Shown piece after piece: positions 46,378-58,025 of a stretch of DNA of 64,000 bases; the first letter of the stretch is position 1; every line of letters starts with the position of its first letter. The notes under the pieces are model-generated. The model ran no database searches, was not told where the DNA came from, and saw only the letters and a program-made list of their open reading frames with translations. Source of the stretch: Gonocerus acuteangulatus (taxonomy: Eukaryota > Arthropoda > Insecta > Hemiptera > Coreidae); assembly GCA_946811695.1 (NCBI GenBank), contig OX328125.1, positions 104,611,876 through 104,675,875 on the forward strand, in the 5' to 3' direction. A program made the position numbers and the translations under genes.

Positions 46378-46554
46378 AGGTCTCCCGTGGTCTAGTGGCT
46401 AGCGCCTTGGATTCATAAGCGGGAGATGGTGGGTTCGATCCCCACCGGCGACAGGAATTTTTCTCATCTCAGGGCTCGCTGAGAAAATTCCTGGCTGCAC
46501 CCTGGATGTCGGCGCTAATGGCCGAGATTTGTCGATGCGCCGTTGAAAAAAAAA
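46378..46554 (+). mobile_element. tRNA-derived SINE, family S2, intact with 14-bp TSD
   Basis: The head CTCCCGTGGTCTAGTGGCTA (box A) and GGTGGGTTCGATCCCCACC (box B with its paired T arm) is tRNA-like. The body follows: TTTCTCATCTCAGGGCTCGC and TGAGAAAATTCCTGGCTGCA form a hairpin, then GATTTGTCGATGCGCCGTTG and an A tail of 10. It is flanked by ATCATCGGATCCAG at 46364-46377 and 46555-46568, an exact duplication, so insertion was recent. Confidence 0.93.
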
Positions 46555-46794
46555 ATCATCGGATCCAGTCGGTATGATAACTACCTCACAAGAAGAATCG
46601 TACTAAAAAGGAAAATATATTCCCGCTTCATTTTGAAATAATAATATAGACAAACTATATTGCTGTCTTTATACAGACATTCCTAAATATTTACTCGACA
46701 AACTACAGGAATAACTTAGAACATCCGGAGCCTTGTTCAATAATTCGGAAGTTCTGAGATCAAAGCTATTTCTGTAAAGCAGATGTAGCTACAC

Positions 46795-47160
46795 TTTAAC
46801 GGGTTTCGTTCCTCCCTCCATTGAAAGAAAGTCCGCTTATAACGGCGATTCGGTGATGCAATCCGGATCTGCCGACTAGAAATAATTACGTTTCAAAACT
46901 CATAGATCAGGAAAATAAATCTGGTACAAATTTGTGTGGGTGTATGTTCAATCTCCGGCAGCCTTAAAAATGGTCTGATTTTGATAAAATTTACCACAAA
47001 AATAGTTTGTGTGCTTGGAAAGTTAATTTCGTCAGCCAGCAGAATCCCCCCAACGGAATATTTTTGTTTTAGGAAAAATTCGCGGGAAGAAAATCGTATA
47101 GTTGACGTTTTTGAGGTGAATTTCGTTAAGCTTAGACCCTTAAAATTGTGTTAAAGATTC
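46795..47160 (-). mobile_element. Rep-A 3' part, reversed
   Basis: The reverse complement of the Rep-A 3' end: TCGTTCCTCCCTCC, TGATGCAATCCGGATCTGCC, GACTAGAAATAATTACGTTT, CAAATTTGTGTGGGTGTATG, then AAAAATGGTCTGATTTTGAT. Diverged, with TA tract reduced. It ends where the plus-strand Rep-A copy begins, giving a head-to-head pair. Confidence 0.6.
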
Positions 47161-48182
47161 AAAAAAAGTCCGTCTCGCAGGACTGCATCATCTTAGCGCG
47201 GTTCCGCTCATATCCCTAGTCTAATTTGGAAAGATTAAAATAGAAGCAGTTATTATTTTGGTTCCACCAGTCTTTTTTTTTTAATTAATTATTATAATGG
47301 CGTGTCAACCCTTAAGGTCACTAACGCCATTCCTTTGAGTAGTAAAGTCTTGAAAGGTCATGATTTACAATCTTACCTGGAAGGGTCTGCTACACAAGAA
47401 ACGGACCCGCTAGTGTCAAGGTCTTGGAATCTTGGAAATCCATATCTCTAACATTAAATTGTTTTTCCTATTTTTCTTAACTTGTTTTATTTTCAAATAC
47501 ATTATCCAACAATAAGCAATTAAAAAATAACAAGGAATAAAAAACAACAAAAAGAACAGTTCGACTAAGCGAAATCAATTACTTTAAAGTTTTAAGCTCT
47601 TATTTCTCCGATTGACATCGCCTAATCAAAACTTTCATTAGATCCTTTTTTTAGAGCATTTAATAAGCTTTCTAATGGTATTTTTCCGTTTCCCAAGATT
47701 CTCAACCTTTTTCGAGATACTAAGGAAAGTATACAAAGTTACCAAAACTTTTTATGTCTGTTAATAAAATATTTTATTCTAACCCTTCCTAAACTCCAAA
47801 CGTTTCAACATACTAGTTTTAATGAAAGTAGAACATGCAGAAAATGTTTCAACTGAATCCCATGATTCTAAGTACCCAAACCAAAAACGGTATTCAAAAA
47901 CTATCTTTCCAATTTTCTCGAAAACGGTTAAAGCTATCGCATTGAAAATGGTTTCATTCGTTTTCCTAGCCCAAGAAGCCTATAAAACGAGTACTTACAA
48001 GCTTATTAACTCAAAAACGTAAGCGTTACGATTTTTGTTTGCGCGAATTTCGCCCCAAACGCCATCTTCCAGTGGGCGGATTCTGCTGGTTAACGAACTT
48101 GACCTTTTAAATTGGACGACGGATTTTCGTACCAAATTTCATCACAATCGGACCATTAGGGAAGCCAGAAATGAGCGAACAG

Positions 48183-48235
<53 letters not shown>

Positions 48236-48381
48236 TATATGTATACAAATTTCAACCACCGTTATTTTCGGTCTCTAGGGGTTCTGAAACTCGAAATTTT
48301 CTAGTCGGCACTTTTGGATTGTTTCATTGTATCAACCTTATAAGCGGGGTTCCTCCCTATGGGGGAGGGAGGAACCGCGCT
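47161..48381 (+). mobile_element. Rep-A element, complete single-unit copy
   Basis: The 5' end AAAAAAAGTCCGTCTCGCAG, then TTAGCGCGGTTCCGCTCAT; the 3' hairpin GGGGTTCCTCCCTATGGGGG AGGGAGGAACCGCGCTAA. It is about 95 percent like 16018-17743 but lacks the internal duplication. (TA)n is at 48187-48238, after GAACAGACAAATATA. Confidence 0.75.
48187..48243. repeat. (TA)n tract inside Rep-A
   Basis: About 25 TA units with a C and G interruption, at the fixed Rep-A position. Confidence 0.95.
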
Positions 48382-49614
48382 AAAAATGATATTTCAAACT
48401 AATTTAAACCTAATTTAGGTGGCCGACAAAGGCCAAAGTTACACATTTTCGTCCAATCGGTACTTCTAGTTCTCTGGAATTAACATTAAATGAAAAAAAA
48501 AAAAAAAAAAAAAATCTTACAAGTAACACATGAAATAAAACAATAGTTATTTATATGGCTAGAAAAAAGAAGCTCTCTTCTTTTCAAACAGCCCAAAGAA
48601 GTAAAAATCGGATTATCTCAATGCGTGATATCGAATTTCAAACTTCACGTAAATTTTTCACAAACAAATTTTTAGTCTCTTCCGGACAGGAAAAAATTAT
48701 TATTCTTTATTTTCGATGATATTTACCACATTAGGGTTTCTCGTGGTGCTGATTTTAAATCTGCTATTATTTTTGGTGTGAAAAAATATATAATGCTAAA
48801 TTACTTGAAGATGTAAGTATATTTTTTTTAAATTTATTTGAGGAAATATAAATTATTGGGGAAAGATTCATGTCGATATCATTTTTCAAGCTCGATATAT
48901 AAATAATGCATTTTAAACCTGTTTTATTTTATTTCTCAGCTCCTAAGGTGCATTGGACGAAACGCTCGGACACAATTCAGCTATTTTTTGATGAGGAATC
49001 ACCAGAAAAAAATGGTGCAAATTGGCGACCCCTTCACTGTATACTCCCCTTGTAAAATATTTAAATTTTTCTCCGGTTAGGAGTTAACGAATTTTTTTTT
49101 TTTTTTTTTTTAAAGTGTTTATTAACATCTGCACAAATAATATAGTACATTGGTTAATTGTGATAAATAAAGACATTTTTATGATTTCACATAATGAGAA
49201 AAAAAAATAGTACTTACTTAAATTATTTAAAGAAAAAAAAAAGATAAATAAAAGGTAGAAAAAGTAATAAAAATTAATAATAAGAATAATAATAAGAAAA
49301 AAAAAAACAATAAATGAAATGATAAAATATAATTTAAATAGAAATTTGGAAGGAACCAATCATAATTGACACTTCCTAGTTAATCGCTTTTATTTGTCCT
49401 TTAAGTGCGAAGTTGATCACGAGGCTAAGATCTCTTTAGCCTCCTAGGAGGGTTTTCGGGGTGGGATTGAGAGGAGAGGGATTGAGCCTGGGATTGGGAT
49501 GAGCAGATAGTTTGGAGTGAAAGGTTAGGAATCGGGATTTAGCTTAACGAATTATTAGAAAAATAAAGCAACTTTAAACAGATAAGGGAAGTTTGGGGAT
49601 TTCTGTATATTTTC
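48382..49614. other. intergenic stretch with A/T runs
   Basis: Poly(A) at 48490-48514 and poly(T) at 49091-49110, and AT-rich DNA between. At 48960 the words CTAAGGTGCATTGGACGAAACGC and TTTTTTGATGAGGAATC occur. No gene or element border was recognised. Confidence 0.45.
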
Positions 49615-49896
49615 TTAAATATTTCGAAAACCTTTCAGATCCGTAATATGTAGAAGGTAACTATTCTTACTACATTCAATAAAAAAACGGTTCTCAATTA
49701 ATTTTTGAACTTCTGAACATTTGGTTTTGTTTTCTTGAATGGTTCTTTGCGTTTCTCTTTCTAAATTTTCTAGTAAAACAATATCCGTAAAATGAGAAAC
49801 AACGTTTTGGTTGTTTTCATTTAGAGCGGAAGTTGAAGAGGCTAAATAAAAATAATTTCCGCTGCTGTAGGTTTTTAGTTCGTAATGGTGCTTCAA
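49615..49896 (-). other. unrecognised 93-codon open frame
   Basis: ATG to stop, with a protein-like, polar composition: LENLERETQRTIQENKTKCS and EVQKLIENRFFIECSKNSYL, possibly part of a coiled coil. The initiator has no clear exon or promoter context. It could be an exon or a transposon or viral fragment; I recognise no family. It stands out because most frames this long in the window come from repeats. Confidence 0.2.
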
Positions 49897-50182
49897 ATTT
49901 CAAATTTGTTCTCAAGATTTCATTTATAATAAATATTAATAAATATGTTTTCTTAATAATTGTGTTCAAAGAAATCCGAAAAAATACCACGCGTCCAGCT
50001 TCTGACCTACATAGCAGGACCTGTGATCCTTCCTGAACCGAAATTATTCTGGTTGCAATAACCTGTCATGCTCTAGTAACCAACAGTTTGGAATACATTT
50101 GAACTAGGCTTTACGGACTCTAGTCAACAGAGGAACACATCAGTGGTTTTAGTATATATTAAAGGATATTGTGACATTTGGT

Positions 50183-50401
50183 CGCGAAGGTTTCCCTGTG
50201 GTAGAGTTGTTAGCGAATCCGACTTCGACATAAGGAGATGCGTGGTCGAATTTTCCTGCAGTAGCTTGAGTGTTTTCATCTATGCCCCCCCTCCCGTAAA
50301 AATGTCCCTACTTCACCATTGATATTTAGTATGGGTGGCAATCTTAAGCTAGTTCAGTGTAAATGTCCTAAATGTTGATTTCTCGTTAAAAAAAAAAGGA
50401 A
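50183..50401 (+). mobile_element. tRNA-derived SINE, family S3, with 9-bp TSD
   Basis: The head GGTTTCCCTGTGGTAGAGTT then GTGGTCGAATTTTCCTGCAG resembles decayed pol III boxes A and B. The body has CCCTCCCGTAAAAATGTCCC and TAGTATGGGTGGCAATCTTA, then an A run. ACATTTGGT at 50174-50182 and 50402-50410 is an exact 9-bp duplication. The sequence differs from families S1 and S2. Confidence 0.7.
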
Positions 50402-50775
50402 ACATTTGGTTGCAGGTTCAATATAAATTATTTCTGCCAAACAGAATGTGTTTGGTCAAGTCACCAGGGCGGGGTTGATTTTGCCAGGGGAGGTTGTGCC
50501 GATAAGATTATTTAAACGAAGATAAAAGATAAACACATCCTATTCCTGCGTGAATTAATGCTCTACCCACGTGCACAGTTGGCACGTATTTTAGAGCGGT
50601 CAGCACCGCGGTCTGAGTAGCTACCAGCAACGTCTCTGCAGGTGTCACTAAACAACACATTTTTTGGTCTATTTCTTAAATTTTGTAAATTATTGTTTTA
50701 AGTGTTATAATAAAAGTTTGAACATTTATAATACAATCGTAAGGACTGAGTAAAATAACGCGGCGTTCAATCTGT

Positions 50776-51886
50776 TTTTAGCGCGGTTCCTCCCTCCCCC
50801 ATAGGGAGGAACCCAGCTTATAAGGTTGATCCCATGACGCAATCCGGAAGTGCCGACTAGAAAATTTTGCATTTCAGAACCCCTAGAGAACGAAAATAAC
50901 GGTGGTTCAAATTTGTATATATATATATATATGTGTATATATGTATATTTATATATGTATATATAAATATACATATATATTTGTCTGTTCGCGGCCCTGA
51001 TAGCTCAAAAATGGTCCGATTTTGATGAAATTTCATACAAAAATCTTTCATCTAATTTGAAAGGTCAAGTTCGTTAACCACCAAAATCCGCCTACCAGAA
51101 CATGGTTTTTGGAGCGAATATCACGCGAAAAAAAATTGTTCCACTTACTTCATATGCTTGCAAGTACTCGTTTTATAGTCTTCTTGGCCTATAAAACGAG
51201 AAAAGTGGAAAAATAGTTGTTGAATACCGTTTTTGGTTTGGGTACTTAGAATCATGGGATTCAGTTCAAACATTTTTTGCATGTTCAACTCTCATCAAAA
51301 CTAATATGTTGAAATTTTGGTTACGTTTGGAGTTAAGGAAGGATTAGAATAAAATATTTTATTAACAGACATGAAAAGTTTTGGTAACTTCGTGTAGTGT
51401 CCTTAATATCTCGAAAAAGGTTGAGAATCTTGGTAAACGGAAGATTACCATTAGAAAGCCTACTAAATGCTCTACAAAAAAGGTTCTGAAGAAAGTTTTG
51501 ATTAGGCGATATCAATCGGAGAAATAAGTGCTTAAAACTTTAAAGTAATTGATTTCGCTTATTCAAACTGTTCTTTTCGTTTGTTTTAATTACTTGTTAT
51601 TTTTTAATTGCTTATAGTTGGATAATGTATTTGAAAATAAAACAGGTTAAATAAAATAAGAAGAACAATTTAATGTTAGAAATAGGGATTTCCAAGATAT
51701 AGCTTTTCAACTGGCTAGCGGGCGCCTTTCTAGGGTTGGCCGACCCATCGAGGTAAGATCATAAATCAAGACCTATCAAGAAATGTGGAACCAAAATAAT
51801 GTTTCTATTTTAATCATTCCAAATGAGACTAGGGATAAGAACGGAACTGCGCTAAGATGATGCAGTTCCTGCGAGACGGACTTTTT
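50776..51886 (-). mobile_element. Rep-A element, complete copy, reversed
   Basis: On the plus strand it starts TTTTTAGCGCGGTTCCTCCC with the 3' hairpin and ends GCGCTAAGATGATGCAGTTC then CTGCGAGACGGACTTTTTGG, the 5' end in reverse. Its TA tract (50920-50980) is replaced by alternating TATATATGTATATTTATA, so the microsatellite here is decayed. Confidence 0.75.
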
Positions 51887-52451
51887 GGTTTGGTTACTTA
51901 GAATCATGGGATTCAGTTGAAACATTTTCCATGTTGAACATTTTCATGTTCAGACATGAAAAGTTTTCGTAACCTTGTATACTTTGGTTAATATCTCGAA
52001 AACGGTTAACAATCTTGGGAAGCGGAAGGTTACTATTCGAAAGCTTACTAAATGCCCTACAAAAATGGTTCTGAAGAAAGTTTTAATTAGGCGATATCAA
52101 TCGCAGAAATAAGTGCTTAAAACTTTAAAGTAATTGATTTCGTTTATTCGAACGGTTCTTTTTGTCTGTTTTATTCCTTGTTATTTTTTAATTGCTTATA
52201 GTTGGATAATGTATTTGACAATAAAACAGGTTATGTAAAATAACAAAAACAATTTATTGTTAGAAATATAGATTTCCAAGATTCCAAGACCTTGTAACAA
52301 GCGGGGGCCTTTCTGGGGTTGGCCGACCCTTGCAGGTAAGATCATAAATCAAGACCTTTCAAGACTGGTGGAACCAAAATAATAACTGCTCCTATTTTAA
52401 TCTTTCCAAATTAGACTAGGGATGATGCAGTTCCTGCGAGTCGGACTTTTT
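51887..52451 (-). mobile_element. Rep-A 5' half, reversed, in tandem with previous copy
   Basis: It begins again at TTTGGTTACTTAGAATCATG and runs to ATGATGCAGTTCCTGCGAGT then CGGACTTTTTT. It lacks the TA tract and 3' hairpin. Together with 50776-51886 it mirrors the duplicated layout of the copy at 16018-17743, so the duplicated form is itself mobile or older than dispersal. Confidence 0.7.
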
Positions 52452-55400
52452 TCTATGTAATATGTGTTTACATTAAGAATGATCTAAACAAAGTAATAAC
52501 TGTTTCTATTCTCATTAGTACATTACTAACTGCATCAAAAGTGCCGATGGCCGGAGTTTGGTTGTTCTGGAACACAATTTATCCCGTTTAGGACCCAAAT
52601 ATACCCATTTAATTCTTAAAACTGTTTGTATTGTTTTTTTTTGTTTTTTTATTACTTTCCTCCCTAATGTTGAATATAATGTTATAAGTTGTAAAGTTTT
52701 ATTTCTATTAAGGCATACATTATACACTGTATATGAATTACATACTACAACGTTATATAAGAAAATCTTTATTTCGTATGTTGATTTCCATTTAATCGAC
52801 TTCAACATTTTTTAAAAATATATAATTAGATATTCGGCATGTTATTTGGCACCCTTCTTCCACTAAAAAATAAACATTAAATAAATTAACGGAGAGAATT
52901 TTCAAAACAGTGAACAACATATTAGATCATGAAAATCGGGTATAAAACCTTTTTTATGTGTGTATTAAATAACAAAACATTTCTTAGGAAATAAATAGTA
53001 GGTTTATACCGAGCTTTGGTGAGAGTAAAAAAAAAATCGGACGAACCAAGTATATTATTATATTATATTATATTGGATATATAAGTGACACCCCACCTTG
53101 GGGTAAATTGTGCCCTCATGAAGCCTATTGCTGTTGAATACACGTAAAAATGGCTTTTGATTACAAAAACGGAATTATCTTTCACATTATATTCGATATA
53201 AAGCATAAATATCAACGAACTGCATGTGTTGTAAAAAAATAAAATTAAAATCGATCCATTGAAATGGAAAAATTTAAAGAATAATAATAATTTAGTTAAC
53301 TGATCACTGTAAATATGAAGTAACAAAACTATTCATGCTTATTTTGAATTTATGTAGGTTATTTTAAGCAAATTATTCAGGGATACAGCGGACACTACCA
53401 TCTTTTTGAGGAATTTTCTCAGAAATTCAACTCCTGCGTCACAGAATTTTTTCAAATAATCCACATAAAGTATTTTATGGTTTCAAATCGCCTAGAGGCC
53501 CAATAGCCAACGTTCATTTCTGATCCTTTATGACAACAATTTAAATAATCTTGTCTCCTCCTCAAGATAATATTTTTTATTCGTTAGCAACAACGATTGC
53601 AAAAACGATTAATGATATGATTGCGACATGAATACCGCTGGGACTCCTCCTTGGAATGCAGAAGGATGAATGTGTATTAAGGATTCGCTCCTGTATCAAT
53701 CCTTAAGAGGCAAGATTCCGCTATCTTCTCCAAGGGCGTTCCTCAAGGGCGATAACTGGGCCCGTTCATATATTACTTATTCAGCTACCAGGACTGGGTG
53801 TCCTCACTTTTAGGCAGCGCGTAATTATTTACAGCACTTTGCGGCTCTAGTAATAATTTGTCATGTCAAATAGCTCGTTCGAATTGACATATTTGACAGG
53901 CGAGCAGTCTTATCAATTTCCTGCTCAGGGGAGAAATCAAACTTATTCGTCGTATGACACTTTTAACTCTAGGATACGTTTTATAATTGTTCTTCAGGGA
54001 GACTTAAAAAACCTTTCAGCTGAATTATGACGGTTTTTCACTCTGAGAATTGTATTCCTATTTGTCAAAAGAGCATTCTCAGTTATTACAATAATGCCAG
54101 CTCATTTTCACTGAAATAAAAATCAAAGAAATTGTGGGGCGTTCAAAGGAAGTGTGGGGTATCATGGATTTAAAATTATCTCTATTTTCTGGTACAATAA
54201 GGAAGCAGCTGCGGTCACGTCAATAATGGAATCACAGCAACTAAACCACTCTGTGAGGTCCACTATTGCCTTACCATCTCCGCTCAGCCAATGTCTGAAC
54301 CATGCCCGTCAAAACAATACAATCGTTAATTGTAATTCAATTATTCCTAATATTTTGATTGGTATTTTAAATAATTCCATAATTCAAATACTTGAATTAT
54401 ATTTAATTGAAAGCTACAGTTGAGCCAAATTTAATTATTTTTACTGTAAGTGCAGTAATTGAAATTATCTTTTTCAATTACAGTAAAAAGAAAAAAATAA
54501 TTCATAATTTAAATACCATTTGAATTACATTTTAATTCCAATTTACACAATACTGAAGTCCAACGCCTTTCCACCAAAATCCAGACTAGTCCTTGGACCT
54601 GTCTGCTATTTTCAGAATGTTTATCATTCAAAAATGATTTGTAATTCGTCAGGATTATATAAAATTTGCGTATTAAATTATTTCATGTTTCATTTAACTA
54701 AGATTTCTGCAAAATAAATCAGAGAAGTCCATAAGTGTTTTTTTTTTTTTACATTTTCTCAACTATCGTCTTAAAAAATATATTTGTTTTATGTACAATG
54801 AAAATCTGTTAGTAGGACAATAGTAGGTGTTAATGAAATTTTCATTTCATCTAGCACAGATGAAGCTACGCGTTTTTTTTTAATTTCTGAAAATTTTAGT
54901 TTCTCGTCTTGTCTGGTGTTTGTAATGATCCATTCAATTTCTGTTGGCATTGCTTTTGGGAGTTAATATACATTAATATACTTCTATGTTTAAGATGAAT
55001 TCTCTCTTTCGATCGGGTGTGTAACAAGCCAGAGGGTTTGGCTTAAGCAACAAATGCTCTGGATCAGTTTTAATCCTTCCGCTTGATATTTTATTTCATC
55101 ACAGTTCTGTCCCGTGACTTCATCAATGCAGTTCTGCTCCTTTTGTTAGAAAACTTAATCATCAAAGGTATTTATGATGAAATCATTCCGTCCGATAAGA
55201 GGTTATCGGATTTCTGAATTAAAGAGAGAAAAATATATTAGAGAGATCAAAAATTTCAGGAGTCAATTTCTTTTTCTTTTTATCAACAGCTAACAAGGTC
55301 TCTCATGGACCTTGAACTTTTCCTTTATAGTTTGATATAGGTGTAGGCCACATAGATCGGGGGTCTCCCTATTTGCACAATTGTGCCGTCATTTTAGCAC

Positions 55401-55515
55401 TTTCCTCCGAAGGAAAGTAGCTATTGAGGTTGCACTCATGACGGACTTTTGAAAAATGTCTTCAAATCTTTATCGATCCTACCTAGTAGACACCGAAAAT
55501 GACCCCCGTTAAAAT
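52452..55515. other. 3-kb intergenic stretch without recognised genes
   Basis: The open frames here are short and not protein-like. At 53320-53445 a segment (AACTATTCATGCTTATTTTG, ATGTAGGTTATTTTAAGCAA, CTCCTGCGTCAC) is repeated in the same direction at 56710-56865, so at least part is a dispersed repeat. T runs lie at 54739-54750 and 54873-54880. Confidence 0.5.
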
Positions 55516-55532
55516 TTATATATATCTATATA

Positions 55533-55618
<86 letters not shown>
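55516..55618. repeat. compound TA-rich array
   Basis: (TA)n with GCATA interruptions at about 55534 and 55577, split in two and followed at once by the CAGGGTGTCCC MITE. Confidence 0.9.
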
Positions 55619-55620
<2 letters not shown>

Positions 55621-55937
55621 CAGGGTGTCCCCTGTGTAGCTTTCTTTTGGTAAGATATACATACTTACATTCATTCATTTTGATGATTACTCCCAACTAG
55701 TCTTATAGTAAATTTACTCACCTTTCGATTGGTTTCACTTTCTTTCTAGTAGTACCACCTGGGATGGAGCTACAACGATTATTCTTCTAAAAACCACGTT
55801 TGTATTGAAACAGCAATAAAACGACGTTTTCTCCCTTATGGGCGAGAATTCGGAAAATCGTCATAGAACATTTTTTGTTCTCCTAAGAGTCCTCTATCAC
55901 CCCTCACAATATGACTAGACATTTACGGGACACCCTG
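55621..55937. mobile_element. CAGGGTGTCCC MITE with TA duplication
   Basis: TA|CAGGGTGTCCC at the left and GGGACACCCTG|TA at the right, 317 bp apart, an 11-bp perfect inverted repeat. The ends match those of the long-TIR element near 15249 and 18118, but the interior differs. The TA flank suggests a mariner-type element. Confidence 0.85.
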
Positions 55938-55944
55938 TATATAT

Positions 55945-56560
55945 ATGTGTCTGTTAACACGATAGCGGCCAAAATTTTTGTTTTTTTCGCCACGAAACTT
56001 GTTATATAGCATTCAATTAGCAAACGATTGAACGAGTTCGTTAGCCACCAAAATCGGTCCACCGGAAGGGGGGTTTACCCCGAACCCAAAACACTAATTT
56101 GACCATGCCAGCCGTAATATTTGTTATATTTCAACGAAAATTGGTATTCGTAGTGGTAATATAGAGAGAAAAGTGAGATATAAAAATGAACTAAATCGGT
56201 TCATTAGGAGAGAGGGTTTACTCCGGACCCATAATACTAATTCGCCACTACCAGCCGTGATTTTTGGTATATTTCGACGAAACTCGGTATTCGTAGTGGT
56301 AATCTACAGGTAAATATGTGTTGTAAAAATAAACTAAATCGGTTCATTAGGATGGGGTGTTTACTCCGGACCCAAATTACTAATATACTCATACCGGTCG
56401 TAATTTCTGCTTTATTGTAACGAAACGCGGTATACGTCGTGGGTAACTCATGAGAAAGAAGTGTTGTAAAAATGAGCTGAATCGGTCAATCGGAAAGGGG
56501 GGTTTACTTTGAAATATATTTCAATAAAAAAGCCCGCCAGGCGTAGGTTCACAAAGCCGC
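55945..56560 (+). repeat. CAGCTAGT-type body with about 125-170-bp degenerate tandem units
   Basis: It starts GTGTCTGTTAACACGATAGC. Then come four units with CTAAATCGGTTCATTAGGA, GGGTTTACTCCGGACCCA, GCCGTGATTTTTGGTATATT and CGACGAAACTCGGTATTCGT. The same phrases occur in reverse at 42043-42460. The CAGCTAGT end was not found here. Confidence 0.6.
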
Positions 56561-57042
56561 CGCAAGGAGTGCTTTCTATGACTAGAGGGACTGTATCCTG
56601 TTCCTGCGTTTGATCAAAATACGAAAATATGAGGTTTTTTTTTATTTATTCCGTAGAGTAGTAGGTACCATGTGTAAACATAACTCTGGAAGCAAATTAA
56701 TAATTGATCAGTTACTCATTACAAAATTAAAAGAAAACTATTCATGTTTTTATTTTATTTATGTAGGATATTTTAAGCAAATTGTTCTGGAAAGCAGTCT
56801 TCAATACCCAAATTACGAGGAAAGTGCTTAGTTATGCAGCTCCTGCGTGACGGACTTTTTTAAACTTACTCCCTCCTTTCTTTTGAGAAGTAGTCTTTAT
56901 CAGGAATTACAGATAAGAAATAACTACGGTTCATTACACTTAGGCCACGAAAAAGTAGGTTATTCAAACGCGTATGTATATTAATTTGTGGATGTATATA
57001 TGTGTATAGACATTGATTGGGCTGGACGGTGATGGTACTGCA
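56561..57042. other. intergenic stretch with a dispersed-repeat end
   Basis: At 56835-56868, GCAGCTCCTGCGTGACGGAC then TTTTTT resembles the reversed first bases of Rep-A (AAAAAAGTCCGTCTCGCAGG), but the neighbouring 130 bp instead match 53320-53445, so a second repeat family shares this end. Confidence 0.5.
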
Positions 57043-57287
57043 TCAACTAGGAACACCAAAAAAGTCCAGGTCTCCACCACAAATGATTTATTTTATAGTC
57101 ATAGCACGCTTTTGGTGTCTACAGCTCCATCGTCAGTGCTTCTAGTTCCTTACTGCAGACTACGGGTGAACCACCTACAGTAAGAAACTAGAAGCACTGA
57201 TGATGGATCTGTAGTCTCTAAAAGTATGCTATGACTATAAAATAAATCATGTGTGGTGGAGACCTGGACTTTTTTGGTGTTCCTAGT

Positions 57288-57289
<2 letters not shown>
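57043..57289. repeat. large near-perfect palindrome (arms about 117 bp)
   Basis: ATCAACTAGGAACACCAAAA, AAGTCCAGGTCTCCACCACA and ATTTATTTTATAGTCATAGC on the left are mirrored by the right arm ending GGTGTTCCTAGTTGAT. The arms differ at only a few positions, and the loop is short (near 57160-57170). Each arm carries AGCACTGATGATGGA next to an AATAAAT, like the tail of a retroelement, so two copies may have joined tail to tail. Confidence 0.85.

Positions 57290-57353
<64 letters not shown>
57290..57353. repeat. (TA)n microsatellite
   Basis: About 32 TA units directly after the palindrome and just before the reversed SINE. Confidence 0.95.
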
Positions 57354-57356
<3 letters not shown>

Positions 57357-57364
57357 CAGTCCCA

Positions 57365-57650
57365 TATTACGCCACTACAACCCACAGTGGCAGATACTAT
57401 TGGTTAGTGGTATCTGGTTCTTGACCATACGGCACATGAGAGAGATAGTGTGGGTAGTACTATGCTCCGGGTGCCTGATTTTCCCTTTGCAGGTATAATA
57501 AATTGATTTAAGTCTGGCTGGGCATAGGGACGGTCAGGGACCAAAGACCCTAAAAACATATTTATTACGCTAGAATATTGAATTCAAATCCTCCAGCATA
57601 TTAGTCGAGCGCTCTTCCAATGAGCTAAGCTCCCCGTTGTCCGTCTAAAG
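57365..57650 (-). mobile_element. SINE family S1, reversed copy
   Basis: On the minus strand it starts GGGGAGCTTAGCTCATTGGA (box A), continues through a weak box B (GATTTGAATTCAATATT), ACCGTCCCTATGCCCAGCCA, and CATAGTACTACCCACACTAT, ending near AGTATCTGCCACTGTGGGTT. It is about 75 percent like 18969-19284. Target duplications were not found. Confidence 0.75.
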
Positions 57651-57749
57651 AAGCAGAATGGGGTTTCTGCGAAATATCACACTAAAAAACAGACCGCTGG
57701 AGAATGCCGTATAAAGAAGAAAAGAATTCTCCCCAGTGAAGAAACCTCA

Positions 57750-57755
57750 AAAATA

Positions 57756-57790
<35 letters not shown>
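57750..57790. repeat. short TA-rich tract
   Basis: About 18 TA units interrupted by CATA, followed by TGTGTGTG. Confidence 0.85.
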
Positions 57791-57798
<8 letters not shown>

Positions 57799-57879
57799 AG
57801 ATTTGCTCACTATTAGAGTGCTCGATTAATTTTCTTGAGAAACTTGTGCACACTCTAATGATGGATTTTACCTACTATT

Positions 57880-58025
57880 GTAGTTGTTTGAAGGTTATAT
57901 TCGTGGCCCAGACCGTCCCTAGGCCCACCCAGACTTTAATTAATTTATTAATGTGTACCTGCAGAGGTAAAATCAGGCAGCCAGAGCATAGTACTGGCCA
58001 CTCTAATTGCATCTATTCTCTGTCC
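57880..58025 (+). mobile_element. SINE family S1, 3' fragment
   Basis: CAGACCGTCCCTAGGCCCAC, CCAGACTTTAATTAATTTAT, GTACCTGCAGAGGTAAAATC and GAGCATAGTACTGGCCACTC match the S1 body. The tRNA head is not recognisable. Confidence 0.7.

Noticed and set aside
46380..46453. tRNA gene in the SINE S2 head
   Set aside because: It looks close to a tRNA, but a 14-bp TSD encloses head, body and A tail, and a body-only copy lies at 42467-42553, so it is a retroposon.
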